DNA of 44,800 nucleotides from Rhodocyclales bacterium (GTDB lineage Bacteria > Pseudomonadota > Gammaproteobacteria > Burkholderiales > Rhodocyclaceae). The translations under genes and the position numbers were made by a program. The DNA lies in assembly GCA_016235165.1 (NCBI GenBank), contig JACRLX010000004.1, positions 1 through 44,800 on the forward strand, in the 5' to 3' direction. The notes beneath the pieces are model-generated. The model searched no databases. It was not told the DNA's origin and worked only from the letters and a program-made list of their open reading frames with translations. Positions within the stretch are counted from its first letter, which is position 1; each line of letters starts with the position of its first letter. This document shows positions 26,943-37,726 of the stretch, in pieces.

Positions 26943-28395
26943 TTCAGATTCTCCGGCATGCGCGTGTGCCAGTCGGTGACTTTCTGGTACTGGTGCGCGG
27001 CCTGCAACATTTTCGCTTCGCCGAACCAGCTGCCGATGATCTGCAACCCCACCGGCATGTCGTGCGCGCCAAAGCCGCAGGGCAGCGACATGCCCGGCAG
27101 GCCGGCGAGGTTGGTCGAGATCGTGTAGATGTCCGAAAGGTACATCTGCACCGGGTCGGCGCTCTTGGCGCCGAAGGCGAAGGCCACCGAGGGCGAGGTC
27201 GGGCCCATGATCACGTCGCAGTTCTCGAAGGCGCGTTGAAAGTCGGCGGCGATCAGACGGCGAATTTTCTGCGCCTTGAGGTAATACGCGTCGTAGTAGC
27301 CGTGGGACAGCACATAGGTTCCGATCAGTATCCGCCGCTTGACCTCGGCGCCGAAACCCTGGGCGCGCGACTTCGAATACATGTCGTTGAGGTCGCCGTA
27401 CTCGGGGGCGCGGTAGCCGTAGCGCACGCCGTCGAAGCGCGACAGGTTGCTCGAGGCCTCGGCCGGCGCGATTACGTAATAGGCCGGCACCGAGAGGCCC
27501 GAATTCGGCAGGCTCACCTCGACCGTGGTGGCGCCGAGCCTGCGGTACTCGGCCAGCGCGGCGTCCACCACCGCGCGCACGTCGGCGTCCATGCCTGCGC
27601 CGAAGAATTCCTTGGGCAGGCCGATGCGCAGCCCGGCCAGCGGCTGTTCGAGATCACGCGCGTAGTCTTCGGCGGGGCGTTCGAGCGAAGTGGAATCGCG
27701 CGGGTCGAAGCCGGCCATGGCATTCAGCAGCAGGGCGCAATCCTCGGCCGACTTGGCCATCGGCCCGGCCTGGTCGAGGCTGGAGGCGAAGGCGATCATG
27801 CCGTAGCGGCTGACCACGCCGTAGGTCGGTTTCAGGCCGGTGAGGCCGCACAGGGCCGCGGGCTGGCGGATCGAGCCGCCGGTATCGGTGCCGGTGGCGA
27901 CCGGCGCCAGGCGCGCGGCGATGGCGGCCGCCGAGCCGCCGGAGGAGCCGCCGGGTACGCGGGCGGTATCCCAGGGGTTCTTCACCGGGCCGAAATACGA
28001 GGATTCGTTGGACGAGCCCATGGCGAACTCGTCCATGTTGAGCTTGCCCAGGGTGACCATGCCGGCGGCGGCGAGCTTCTCGACGACATGGGCGTCGTAG
28101 GGCGCGACGAAATTCTCCAGCATGCGCGAACCGCAACTCGTGCGCCAGCCCTTGGTACAGAAAATGTCCTTGTGCGCCAAAGGGATGCCGGCCAGCGGCG
28201 TGTCCTGGGCGCCGACTTTTCCGGAAGCGTCGGCCGCCTGAGCCTGGGCCAGTGTCTTTGCGCGATCCAGCGTGATGTAGGCGTTGAGGCCCGGATTGAG
28301 CTTTTCGATGCGGTCGAGAAACAGCGTTGCCAGCTCGGTGGCGGAGATTTTCCTGGCCGCCAGCGCGGCGGAAAGTTTGCGCAGGGATGAGTTGA

Positions 28396-28399
<4 letters not shown>
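26939..28399 (-). CDS. gatA: Asp/Glu-tRNA amidotransferase subunit A
   Basis: 486-residue amidase-signature enzyme that releases ammonia from glutamine for GatB. The catalytic triad is intact: Lys77 (PLAHKDIF), cis-Ser152 (PGGSSGGS) and the nucleophile Ser176 ([11 protein letters not shown]). Length is normal. The start overlaps the gatC stop and its own stop overlaps the gatB start, giving the operon gatC-gatA-gatB. Confidence 0.97.
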
Positions 28400-29864
<1,465 letters not shown>

Positions 29865-29891
29865 GCCCCGCGGCGTGTAGTTTCCACCCTG

Positions 29892-29911
29892 GCCCCGTGT
29901 CTGCGCGGGGC
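29892..29911. promoter_or_regulatory. Hairpin in the mreB-mreC leader
   Basis: GCCCCG-tgtctgcg-CGGGGC, a 6-base-pair stem with an 8-base loop in the 76-base gap between mreB and mreC. It could attenuate or stabilise the message so that MreB is made in excess over MreCD; no T-run follows. Role inferred. Confidence 0.3.
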
Positions 29912-29940
29912 GCACTTACTGCGAGGGCGCGCCTGCCTTG

Positions 29941-30861
29941 ATGTCCGTCGTTGGTCATGCACCGCCACCCTTCTTCAAGCGGGGTCCGGCGCCGCTGGTG
30001 CGGCTGGTGTTTTTCGTCTCGCTGTCGCTGGTGCTGCTGGTGGCCGATCTGCGCTTCCACACCCTGGAATGGGCGCGCCTTGCCGTCGCCACAGCAGCCT
30101 GGCCGCTGCAACGTGTCACCGGCATGCCGATCGACGCCGCCGGGGATTTCGGGGCCTACCTGTCGCGCCAATCGACCCTGCTCAAGGACAATGAAGATCT
30201 GCGCCGGCGCCAGCTGGGTACCGCCAACCTGCTGCTGCGCCAGGACCATCTGGAGCAGGAGAACAAGCGCCTGCGTACCCTGCTCGACATGCGCGAACGC
30301 CAGCCGGTCGAGGGCCGCATCGCCGAGATCCTCTATGCCGCGCGCGATCCCTTCTCGCGTCGCGTGATCATCGACAAGGGCAGCCAGCACGGCATCGCGC
30401 CGGGCAATGCCGTGGTTGACGACATTGGCGTCATCGGCCAGGTGGTGCGCGTGTTTCCGCTCACCTCGGAAGTCCTGCTGTTGACCGACAAGGAACAGGC
30501 GATCCCCGTCGCGGTGCAAAGGAACGGCCTGCGCGCGGTGCTGGCCGGGGCCGGCTCGGGCATGATGGAGTTGCGCTTTCTCGCCGCCAACGCCGAGGTG
30601 CAGGTCGGCGATGTGCTGGTCACCTCGGGCCTCGACGGCGTATACCTGCCGGGCCTGCCGGTGGCGAAAGTGACCAAGATCGATCGCGACAGCTCGTATT
30701 CCTTTGCCCGCATCATCTGCGCGCCGCTGGCCGGTGTCGAGCGGCACGGCCTGGCGCTGGTCCTCGGCGGGCGCAGCGCCCTGCCGCCGCAGCCCGAGGA
30801 TGCGCCGCAGACGCCCGACCAGCCGACCCGCGGCAAGCGCGTGAAGAAAAAGGTCCGCTGA
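29941..30861 (+). CDS. mreC: Rod-shape protein MreC
   Basis: 306 residues. A short cytoplasmic N-terminus and one transmembrane helix (about 23-40) lead to a periplasmic coiled coil (about 75-110, LLKDNEDLRRRQLGTANLLLRQDHLEQENKRLR) and two beta-barrel domains (RVIIDKGSQHGIAPGNAVVDDIGVIGQV and VGDVLVTSGLDGVYLPGLPV). It links MreB and MreD to PBP2 and activates it. The C-terminal 35 residues are Pro/charged and variable. The ATG at 29941 lies right behind an in-frame TTG. Confidence 0.95.
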   Translation: MSVVGHAPPPFFKRGPAPLVRLVFFVSLSLVLLVADLRFHTLEWARLAVATAAWPLQRVTGMPIDAAGDFGAYLSRQSTLLKDNEDLRRRQLGTANLLLRQDHLEQENKRLRTLLDMRERQPVEGRIAEILYAARDPFSRRVIIDKGSQHGIAPGNAVVDDIGVIGQVVRVFPLTSEVLLLTDKEQAIPVAVQRNGLRAVLAGAGSGMMELRFLAANAEVQVGDVLVTSGLDGVYLPGLPVAKVTKIDRDSSYSFARIICAPLAGVERHGLALVLGGRSALPPQPEDAPQTPDQPTRGKRVKKKVR

Positions 30862-31382
30862 TGCAGCCGACACACTCATCCCGCCGCATCCTGCTCCCGG
30901 TCCGGAACTGGTTCATCGTCCTGACCCTGGTCCTGGCACTGGTGCTGAACCTCGTTCCCTTCGGCCGGTTTCCAGGCATCCCGGACTGGGTCGCGCTGGT
31001 GCTGGCTTTCTGGTGCATTCACCAGCCGCTCAAGGTCGGCATGGCGGCCGGCTTCATGCTCGGCCTGGCGATGGACGTTGCCGACGCCAGCGTCATGGGG
31101 CAGCACGCGCTGGCCTACGTGCTGCTGGCCTACTTCGCCGCCGGCTGGTCGCGCCGCGTGCTCTGGTTTCCGCTGGCGCAGCAGGCGCTGCACGTGCTGC
31201 CGATGCTGCTCGGCATGCAGTTGGTGATGCTGGTGACGCGCATGATCGCCGGCGCCGAATTTCCCGGCGTGCTCTGGTTCCTTTCCAGCATCACGGCAAC
31301 CCTGTTGTGGCATCCGATCACCTACCTGCTGCTGACGCCGCAGTTCCAGCCGGAGGACAAGGATGTGCACCGGCCGATTTAA
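30861..31382 (+). CDS. mreD: Rod-shape protein MreD
   Basis: 173 residues with five or six hydrophobic helices; an inner-membrane partner of MreC in the elongasome. The segment PDWVALVLAFWCIHQPLKVGMAAGFMLGLAMDVADASVMGQHALAYVLLAY is characteristic. The ATG shares one base with the mreC stop. The stop is followed at once by the long form of the structured intergenic repeat. Confidence 0.93.
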   Translation: MQPTHSSRRILLPVRNWFIVLTLVLALVLNLVPFGRFPGIPDWVALVLAFWCIHQPLKVGMAAGFMLGLAMDVADASVMGQHALAYVLLAYFAAGWSRRVLWFPLAQQALHVLPMLLGMQLVMLVTRMIAGAEFPGVLWFLSSITATLLWHPITYLLLTPQFQPEDKDVHRPI

Positions 31383-31627
31383 CGCCCATGGCTTCGATGA
31401 GTACCCCATAGCAATGAGATCACCGACCCTCGTTCGCTGGCGGGCTGGCAAGTGGGCCCACCCCTCCCGTCCGCTTCGCGGCCCACGGCTGGCTATGCAC
31501 AGCCAGCCGGCTGCGGCGGCGCACCGCGTGCGGTGCGAAACCCCGCCTTGCCCCCTCAAGGGGAGTCGACTATCTGGCTCGCTGCGCTCGACATCATTGG
31601 GCGCCCATCCTGCTGTTTCACCTTAAG
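31383..31627. repeat. Structured intergenic repeat element, long form
   Basis: Begins right after the mreD stop with CGCCCATGGCTTCGA and ends with GGCTCGCTGCGCTCGACATC and GCTGTTTCACCTTAAG, 18 bases before the mrdA ATG. Three hairpins are visible inside: GGCTGGCT-atgcac-AGCCAGCC (31487-31508), GCACCGC-gt-GCGGTGC (31521-31536) and CCCCT-ca-AGGGG (31552-31563). It shares ends and part of its core with 15426-15592, from which about 80 bases are missing. No open reading frame of interest lies within it; it looks like a non-coding mobile or regulatory element. Confidence 0.8.
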
Positions 31628-31645
31628 GTGGGCGGCAGCTAGGCC

Positions 31646-33538
31646 ATGGAATTCAAGAACCCCCAGGAGGAACTCGAACGCTTTCGTTCGCGCCTGGCCT
31701 TTGCCGGCGGCTTCGTGCTGTTCTGTTTCGCGCTGCTGTTCGTCCGCTTCGTCTGGCTGCAAATCGTGCAGCATGACTACTACCAGACCCGTGCCGAGGA
31801 CAATCGCATATCGTTGGTGCCGATCGTGCCCAACCGCGGCCTGATCGTCGATCGCAATGGCGCCGTGCTGGCGCGCAATTACTCGGCCTACACGCTGGAA
31901 ATCACGCCCTCGCGCGCCGGCAACCTGGAGCAGACCATCGACGGCCTGGCGGCAATCATCGAAATCGAAGCCAAGGACCGGCGCCGCTTCAAGAAGCTGA
32001 TGGACGAGAGCAAGAGCTTCGAGACCCTGCCGATCCGGACGCGGCTTTCCGACGAGGAGGTGGCGAAGTTCATTGCCCATCGCTACCGCTTTCCTGGCGT
32101 CGAAATCAAGGCGCGCCTGTTCCGCCAGTACCCCGGCGGGGCCTTCGCCTCGCACATCCTCGGCTATATCGGGCGCGTCACCGATGCCGACCTGGAGAAG
32201 ATCGAGGAGAAGGAACAGGACGCCAATTACCGGGGCACCGAGCACTTCGGCAAGACCGGCCTGGAGCAGCGTTACGAATTCGACCTGCACGGCGTCAGCG
32301 GCCACGAGCAGGTCGAGGTCGACGCCGGCGGCCGCGCCGTGCGTACCCTGTCGCGTTCGGCGCCGGTGGCCGGCAACCAGCTGACACTGACCGTCGATGT
32401 CGAATTGCAACGCATCGCCGAACAGGCCTTCGGCGATCGCCGGGGCGCGATGGTGGCGATCGAGCCTTCGACCGGCGGCATTCTGGCCATGGTATCGGTG
32501 CCCAACTACGACCCCAACCTCTTCGTCGACGGCATCGATACGCAAAGCTGGCGCGAGCTCAACGAGTCGGCGCAAAAACCGATGGTCAACCGTGCCCTCA
32601 ACGGCGCCTACCCGCCGGGCTCGACCTTCAAGCCCTTCATGGCGCTCGCCGCGCTGACGCTGGGCAAGCGCCGGCCGGAACAGGCGATTGCCGACCCTGG
32701 CGGCTTCAATTTCGGTGGCCACTTCTTCCGCGACGACAAGAAAGGCGGCCACGGCATGGTCGACATGTACAAGTCGATCGTCGTTTCCTGCGACACCTAC
32801 TACTACATGCTGGCTAACGACATGGGCATCGACAACATCGCCACCTTCATGGGCAGCCTCGGTTTCGGCCAGCGTACCGGCATCGACATCGAGGGCGAAT
32901 CGAAGGGCGTGCTGCCTTCCCAGCAGTGGAAGAGGGAACGCTTCAAGAAGCCGGAACAGCAGAAATGGTATGCCGGCGAAACTATTTCCATCGGCATTGG
33001 CCAGGGCTACAACGCCTACACGCCGATCCAACTGGCGCAGGCCACGGCGACCATTGCCAACCAGGGCGTGATGTTCCGTCCGCACCTGGTGAAGTACGTT
33101 ACCGATACGCGCAGCGGCGAAAAGCGCATGATCGAACCTGAACCGTTGCGTCGCCTCGATTTGAAGCCCGAGCATCTGGAGGTGATAAAGAACGCCATGG
33201 TCGGGGTAAACAGGGAAGGTACCGGCGCGCGTGCCTTTGCCGGTGCCGGCTACGTTGCGGCGGGCAAGACCGGCACCGCCCAGGTCTTCTCCTACAAAGG
33301 CGCCGAGCACAAGACCGAGACCATGCAGGCCCACCTGCGCGACCATGCCTTGTTCATTGCTTTCGCCCCGGCCGACGAGCCGAAGATCGCGCTGGCGGTG
33401 CTGGTCGAGAACGGCGGCTTTGGCGCCCAGGCGGCGGCACCGATCGCGCGCCAGGTGCTGGATTACTACCTGCTCGGCAAGAAGCCCAAGGAGCCGGCCC
33501 CGGCCGACGAGGATGCGGTGGAGGGAGACGCGGAATGA
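31646..33538 (+). CDS. mrdA: Penicillin-binding protein 2 (elongation transpeptidase)
   Basis: 630-residue bitopic PBP that cross-links side-wall peptidoglycan. One N-terminal transmembrane helix (about 18-40), a pedestal region (RGLIVDRNGAVLARNYSAYTLEI) and a transpeptidase domain with Ser326 in PPGSTFKPF, a SCD triad in VVSCDTYYY and KTGTAQ in AAGKTGTAQVFSYK. Length matches E. coli PBP2. It lies after mreD in the usual order; the intervening repeat places AAGGTGGG near the start. Its stop overlaps the rodA start (ATGA). Confidence 0.97.
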   Translation: MEFKNPQEELERFRSRLAFAGGFVLFCFALLFVRFVWLQIVQHDYYQTRAEDNRISLVPIVPNRGLIVDRNGAVLARNYSAYTLEITPSRAGNLEQTIDGLAAIIEIEAKDRRRFKKLMDESKSFETLPIRTRLSDEEVAKFIAHRYRFPGVEIKARLFRQYPGGAFASHILGYIGRVTDADLEKIEEKEQDANYRGTEHFGKTGLEQRYEFDLHGVSGHEQVEVDAGGRAVRTLSRSAPVAGNQLTLTVDVELQRIAEQAFGDRRGAMVAIEPSTGGILAMVSVPNYDPNLFVDGIDTQSWRELNESAQKPMVNRALNGAYPPGSTFKPFMALAALTLGKRRPEQAIADPGGFNFGGHFFRDDKKGGHGMVDMYKSIVVSCDTYYYMLANDMGIDNIATFMGSLGFGQRTGIDIEGESKGVLPSQQWKRERFKKPEQQKWYAGETISIGIGQGYNAYTPIQLAQATATIANQGVMFRPHLVKYVTDTRSGEKRMIEPEPLRRLDLKPEHLEVIKNAMVGVNREGTGARAFAGAGYVAAGKTGTAQVFSYKGAEHKTETMQAHLRDHALFIAFAPADEPKIALAVLVENGGFGAQAAAPIARQVLDYYLLGKKPKEPAPADEDAVEGDAE

Positions 33539-34644
33539 ATTCCGGCTTCGGCTTGCCCACCCTGCGTGGCTGGTGGCAGAAACTGGTGGCGCCGCTCGAC
33601 TGGCCGCTGATGATGATCACCGGGCTACTGGTGCTGCTGGCCTTCGGCGTCATGGCCAGTGCCTCACCGGAGCGGATCAACGCCCAGTTGGCCAACATGG
33701 CCGTGGCACTGGTGGTGATGCGCGTTTTGGCGCAGATTCCGCCCCAGCGCCTGATGCATCTTGCGGTGCCGGTTTACCTGCTCGGCGTGTTGCTGCTGAT
33801 CGGCGTGGCCCTGTTCGGCGACATCTCGAAGGGGGCGCGGCGCTGGCTCAACCTGGGCTTCATGCGCATCCAGCCTTCCGAGTTGATGAAGATCGCCATG
33901 CCGCTGCTGCTGGCCTGGTTCTTCCAGAAGCGCGAGGCCATGCCGCGCATGGCGGACTATGCCATCGCTGCCGTGATGCTGCTGGTCCCGGTTGCCCTGA
34001 TCGCGCGCCAGCCCGACCTGGGCACGGCGATCCTGGTGCTGGCCGCGGGCTTCTATGTAATTTTTTTCGCCGGCCTGTCGTGGAAAATCATGATCGGCAT
34101 GGTGGTTGCAGGTATCGCCGCCGCGCCGCTGGCCTGGAATCTGCTGCACGATTACCAGCGCCACCGCATCCTGACCCTGATCGATCCGGAAAAGGACCCG
34201 CTGGGCAAGGGCTTCCACATCATCCAGTCCACCATCGCCATCGGCTCCGGCGGCATCCTGGGCAAGGGCTGGCGCTCCGGCACCCAGGCACAATTGGAGT
34301 TCATTCCCGAGCGCCATACCGATTTCATCTTCGCCGTGTTCTCCGAGGAATTCGGTTTGTTCGGCAACCTGATCCTGCTGATCCTGTATGCGCTGCTGAT
34401 CGGCCGCGGGCTGATGATCGCGGCCAATGCGGCAACCCTGTTTTCGCGCCTGCTGGCGGGCGCCGTGACCATGATCTTCTTCACCTATGCCTTCGTGAAC
34501 ATGGGCATGGTCTCCGGCATCCTGCCCGTGGTCGGCGTGCCCCTGCCCCTGGTCAGCTACGGTGGCACGGCGCTGGTGACCTTGTTCGTCGGCATTGGCA
34601 TCTTGATGTCGATCCATGGCAATCGCATGCTGGTGCAGAAGTGA
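33535..34644 (+). CDS. mrdB: Rod-shape SEDS glycosyltransferase RodA
   Basis: 369 residues with about ten transmembrane helices. RodA polymerises lipid II into glycan strands with PBP2. Conserved SEDS features include FGDISKGARRWLNLGFMRIQPSELMKIAMPLLLAW, the RQPDLGTAIL segment, GKGWRSGTQAQLEFIPERHTDFIFAVFSEEFG and the terminal GVPLPLVSYGGTAL. The stop codon lies in the first bases of a heptamer tandem repeat that continues into rlpA. Confidence 0.97.
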   Translation: MNSGFGLPTLRGWWQKLVAPLDWPLMMITGLLVLLAFGVMASASPERINAQLANMAVALVVMRVLAQIPPQRLMHLAVPVYLLGVLLLIGVALFGDISKGARRWLNLGFMRIQPSELMKIAMPLLLAWFFQKREAMPRMADYAIAAVMLLVPVALIARQPDLGTAILVLAAGFYVIFFAGLSWKIMIGMVVAGIAAAPLAWNLLHDYQRHRILTLIDPEKDPLGKGFHIIQSTIAIGSGGILGKGWRSGTQAQLEFIPERHTDFIFAVFSEEFGLFGNLILLILYALLIGRGLMIAANAATLFSRLLAGAVTMIFFTYAFVNMGMVSGILPVVGVPLPLVSYGGTALVTLFVGIGILMSIHGNRMLVQK

Positions 34645-35681
34645 TCAGGGATCAGGGATCAGGAATCGGGGATCAGTGGGCGGGTGCTACGGCCGTGGCC
34701 CTTGCCTTGACGCTCGCCGCTTGCGGTGGCCAGCCGGCGCGTCCGGTGATCGATCGCGCCGAGGGGCCGGCAGCCGCCGTGCCACCAGCGCCGTCCGCAA
34801 GGGATACCGCCCCCGGCTCCGCCGGAGGCATAACTTCCCTTGCGGCGAAAAAGCCCGCGCCGGCGACGAAATTCGGCGGCGGCTACAAGGATGACGGTCC
34901 GGGTGACGGCCCCGTCGTCGATCCCGACAGCATTCCCGATGCCGTGCCCCGGGTCGAGCCGCTGCACCGCTTCGCCAACAATCCCTACACCGCGCTGGGC
35001 CGGGCCTACGTTCCCATGCGCGAGCCAGGTCCTTACCAGGGGCGCGGCATCGGTTCCTGGTACGGGCGCCGCTACCACGGGCAGAAGACTTCCAGCGGCG
35101 AGATCTACGACATGTACGCCATGACGGCGGCACACCCGACGCTGCCGATTCCCTCCTATGCCCGCGTCAGCAACCCGGCGAACGGCAAGGCTGTGGTGGT
35201 GCGCATCAATGACCGCGGTCCGTTCCACGCCGGGCGCGAAATCGACCTGTCCTGGACCGCGGCGTACAAGTTGGGTTACGTAGCCAACGGCAGTGCGCTG
35301 GTCGAAGTTGAAAGCGTGCTGCCGGGACAAGCGCCATCAAGCCAGGCGTCCGCTACGCCACCCCCACGCCAGGCCGCCGCCGATGAAGACCCGATTGCCC
35401 GGCTGGCGGCCGGCGAGTCCGATCCGCCCTTGCCACAGGTCCAGGACGCACGCGGCCATTACCTGCAGCTGGGCGCCTTCGGCAACCGCGACAATGCCGA
35501 AAGCCTGCGCACGCGACTGGCGCGCGAACTGGGCGATCTGGCGCCCAGGCTGACGGTGCAGGCGGCGGGCAAGCTGTTCCGCGTGCAACTTGGCCCCTGG
35601 CCCGATGCCGCCGCCGCCCAGCTGGCCAGCGCCCGGCTGCGCGAAAGCCTGGGCATGGCGCCGGTGGTGGTGCAGCGCTGA
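34641..35681 (+). CDS. rlpA: RlpA-family septal/rare lipoprotein A
   Basis: 346 residues from the GTG at 34641, which overlaps the rodA stop (GTGA). A lipobox ends at Cys28 (LTLAAC). A double-psi beta-barrel domain (about 138-222; SWYGRRYHGQKTSSGEIYD and RINDRGPFHAGREIDLS with catalytic Asp and His candidates) and a C-terminal SPOR domain (about 271-344; HYLQLGAFGNRDNAESLRTRL) make it a lytic transglycosylase-type protein acting on denuded glycan. The first 12 residues (MIRDQGSGIGDQ) are encoded by five tandem heptamers and give an odd, weakly charged signal sequence. The only later in-frame start (GTG 34695) would leave too short a signal, so the true start is uncertain. Confidence 0.88.
   Translation: MIRDQGSGIGDQWAGATAVALALTLAACGGQPARPVIDRAEGPAAAVPPAPSARDTAPGSAGGITSLAAKKPAPATKFGGGYKDDGPGDGPVVDPDSIPDAVPRVEPLHRFANNPYTALGRAYVPMREPGPYQGRGIGSWYGRRYHGQKTSSGEIYDMYAMTAAHPTLPIPSYARVSNPANGKAVVVRINDRGPFHAGREIDLSWTAAYKLGYVANGSALVEVESVLPGQAPSSQASATPPPRQAAADEDPIARLAAGESDPPLPQVQDARGHYLQLGAFGNRDNAESLRTRLARELGDLAPRLTVQAAGKLFRVQLGPWPDAAAAQLASARLRESLGMAPVVVQR
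34643..34677. repeat. Tandem heptamer repeat at rodA/rlpA junction
   Basis: Five head-to-tail 7-base units: GATCAGG (34643), GATCAGG (34650), GATCAGG (34657), AATCGGG (34664) and GATCAGT (34671). They overlap the rodA stop and encode the first residues of rlpA. Because 7 is not a multiple of 3, gain or loss of a unit would shift the rlpA frame relative to the GTG start. Confidence 0.85.
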
Positions 35682-35705
35682 ACGGGGCTGCCTTGCCCTG
35701 CGACT

Positions 35706-35711
35706 TATAAT
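35706..35711 (+). promoter_or_regulatory. Possible -10 element of dacA
   Basis: A perfect TATAAT in the 57-base gap after rlpA, 28 bases before the dacA ATG. No matching -35 lies at 16-18 bases, so it may be weak or used by another factor. Confidence 0.35.
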
Positions 35712-35738
35712 TCATCACTCCCTGTTTTTCTTTCGACC

Positions 35739-36869
35739 ATGCGTCTTTTCGGCTTTTTTTGCGCACTGCTGGCGGCCTGCGCGGCGCACGCCCAGGCCAT
35801 TCCCGCCCCCACCCTGTCGGCCCGCGCCTGGATCCTGATGGATTACGCCAGCGGTCAGGTCCTCGCGGCCCAGGAGCCCGACCTCAAGCTGGAGCCCGCC
35901 TCGCTGACCAAGGTGATGACCACCTACCTGGTCGCCGAGGCCTTGCAGCAGAAGCGCCTGTCGCTGCAACAGCAGGTCGGCGTTTCCGAGCATGCCTGGC
36001 GCACCCAGGGTTCGCGCAGCTTCATCCCGGTGAACAAGACGGTCGAGGTCGATGCCCTGTTCAAGGGCATGGTGATCCAGTCCGGCAACGATGCCTCGGT
36101 GGCCCTGGCCGAGGCCGTCGCCGGCAGCGAGGATCAGTTTGCGGCGATGATGAACCGCACGGCCCAGCGCCTTGGCCTCAAAGACAGCAACTTTCTCAAT
36201 TCCAGCGGCTACTTCGAGAACACGGCACCGACGCATTACTCGACTGCGCGCGACCTCGCCAAACTCGCCGCCGCCCTGATCCGTGACCATCCGGAAACCC
36301 ATGCCCTGCATGCGATGAAGGAATACACCTATGCCGGCATCCGCCAGCACAATCGCAACCGCCTGCTGTGGGCCGATCCGACCGTGGATGGCCTCAAGAC
36401 CGGCCATTCCAGCGCCGCGGGCTACTGCCTGATCGCCACGGCCAAGCGCGGTCCGCGCCGCCTGATCTCGGTGGTGCTCGGCACGGTCTCGGAAGATGCG
36501 CGCGCCAGGGATTCGCTCAACCTGCTCAACTGGGGCTTCAATGCCTTCGACCCGGTCAAGCTCTACGAGAAGGGCCAGGCCATTTCGCAGCTCAGGGTCT
36601 TCAAGGGCGTGCAGAACACGGTTGGTGCCGGCTTCAACGAAGATTTCGTGGTCTCGGTGCCGCGCGGCATGGCCGACAAGCTCGCCGCCCAACTGGTCAG
36701 CCGCCAGCCGCTGGTGGCGCCCATCGCCGCCGGCAGCGCGGTGGGTACGCTGAAGCTGACGGTCGGCGGCCAGCCCTGGGGCGAATATCCCGTGGTGGCG
36801 CAGGCCGAAGTCCCCGTCGCCGGCATTCTCGGCCGCCTGTGGGATGACATCCGGCTGTTCTTCCAATGA
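35739..36869 (+). CDS. dacA: D-alanyl-D-alanine carboxypeptidase (PBP5/6 type)
   Basis: 376 residues. A cleavable signal peptide (1-20, ending AHAQA) precedes a class-C low-molecular-weight PBP domain: Ser55-x-x-Lys58 (SLTK), Ser115-Gly-Asn117 (SGN) and Lys220-Thr-Gly (KTG). The C-terminal PBP5 beta domain (about 280-360) and a terminal amphipathic helix ([15 protein letters not shown]) anchor it to the inner membrane. It trims the terminal D-Ala of pentapeptides and so limits cross-linking. Its stop overlaps the start of the aminotransferase gene (ATGA). Confidence 0.96.
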   Translation: MRLFGFFCALLAACAAHAQAIPAPTLSARAWILMDYASGQVLAAQEPDLKLEPASLTKVMTTYLVAEALQQKRLSLQQQVGVSEHAWRTQGSRSFIPVNKTVEVDALFKGMVIQSGNDASVALAEAVAGSEDQFAAMMNRTAQRLGLKDSNFLNSSGYFENTAPTHYSTARDLAKLAAALIRDHPETHALHAMKEYTYAGIRQHNRNRLLWADPTVDGLKTGHSSAAGYCLIATAKRGPRRLISVVLGTVSEDARARDSLNLLNWGFNAFDPVKLYEKGQAISQLRVFKGVQNTVGAGFNEDFVVSVPRGMADKLAAQLVSRQPLVAPIAAGSAVGTLKLTVGGQPWGEYPVVAQAEVPVAGILGRLWDDIRLFFQ

Positions 36870-37726
36870 CGGCACGTGTCTTCCTCAATGGCCAATGGCT
36901 GCCGCCCGCGGAGGCGCGGGTTTCCGTCATGGATCGCGGTTTCCTCTTCGGCGACGGCGTCTATGAAGTGATCCCGGTCTATTCGCGACGGCCCTTCCGC
37001 CTTGAACAGCATTTGCAACGCCTGCAAAAGAGCCTCGACGGCATCCAGCTCGCCAATCCGCATGGCATGGCCGAGTGGGCGGGCTTCGTTGCGCAACTCG
37101 CCGGCGAAGCCGAGTGGGAAGACCAGTCGATCTACATCCAGGTCACGCGCGGGCCGATGGCGCTGCGCAACCACGCCTTCCCGAAGGAGGTGAGGCCGAC
37201 CTCGGTGATCCTCGCCGAGCCGATGACCACGCCACCGGCCAGCCAGCGCGAGCAGGGCATTGCCGCGGTGTCGGCCGCCGACATCCGCTGGCTTCGCTGC
37301 GACCTGAAGGCCACGTCGCTCCTGGCCAACTGCCTGCTGCGGCAGATGGCGGTGGCGGCGGGCTGCGTCGAGACCGTGCTGTTCCGCGACGGCTTCCTCA
37401 CCGAAGGTTCCGCGTCATCGATTTTCGTGGTCAAGGATGGCGTGCTGCTGGCGCCGATCCAGAACCACCTGATGCTGCCCGGCATCACCTATGACGTCAT
37501 CCTCGAACTCGCGGCCAGCCATGGCCTCCGGCACGAAGTGCGCGACGTCACCGAGGCCGAAACGCGATCCGCCGACGAACTCTGGATGTGTTCCTCGACC
37601 AAGGAAGTGCTGCCCATCGTTTCCCTCGACGGCAGGAGAGTCGGCGCTGGTGGTACGCCGGGCCCGGTGTTCGCGGCGATGTACGCCTGGTACCAGGAGT
37701 TCAAGTCGACGGTGATGCGGGGCTGA
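36866..37726 (+). CDS. dat: D-amino-acid aminotransferase
   Basis: 286-residue class IV PLP aminotransferase. The Schiff-base Lys148 is in [28 protein letters not shown] and [17 protein letters not shown] are typical of D-amino-acid transaminases rather than branched-chain ones. It makes D-Glu or D-Ala for the wall, which fits its coupling to dacA; the same dacA-dat-ybeD-lipB order occurs widely in betaproteobacteria. Residues 258-265 (RVGAGGTP) are encoded by a copy of the dispersed repeat; the site is normally a loop in this family. Confidence 0.92.
   Translation: MTARVFLNGQWLPPAEARVSVMDRGFLFGDGVYEVIPVYSRRPFRLEQHLQRLQKSLDGIQLANPHGMAEWAGFVAQLAGEAEWEDQSIYIQVTRGPMALRNHAFPKEVRPTSVILAEPMTTPPASQREQGIAAVSAADIRWLRCDLKATSLLANCLLRQMAVAAGCVETVLFRDGFLTEGSASSIFVVKDGVLLAPIQNHLMLPGITYDVILELAASHGLRHEVRDVTEAETRSADELWMCSSTKEVLPIVSLDGRRVGAGGTPGPVFAAMYAWYQEFKSTVMRG
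37639..37660. repeat. Dispersed GC-rich repeat, copy 4 (in dat)
   Basis: AGTCGGCGCTGGTGGTACGC followed by CG, in frame in a C-terminal loop of the aminotransferase. The family often has a similar Gly-rich loop here, so convergence cannot be excluded. Confidence 0.45.

Noticed and set aside
31383-31627. A small protein gene or tRNA in the gap before mrdA
   Set aside because: Frames in it lack ribosome sites and known matches, and no cloverleaf can be drawn; the second copy at 15426 marks it as a repeat element.
33231-34640. Extension of rlpA upstream as an 816-residue protein
   Set aside because: This part overlaps mrdA and rodA in another frame and has no domain; the lipobox places the start near 34641.
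34643-34677. Heptamer array as a CRISPR or origin iteron cluster
   Set aside because: Units are contiguous without spacers, and no cas, rep or DnaA-box context exists.
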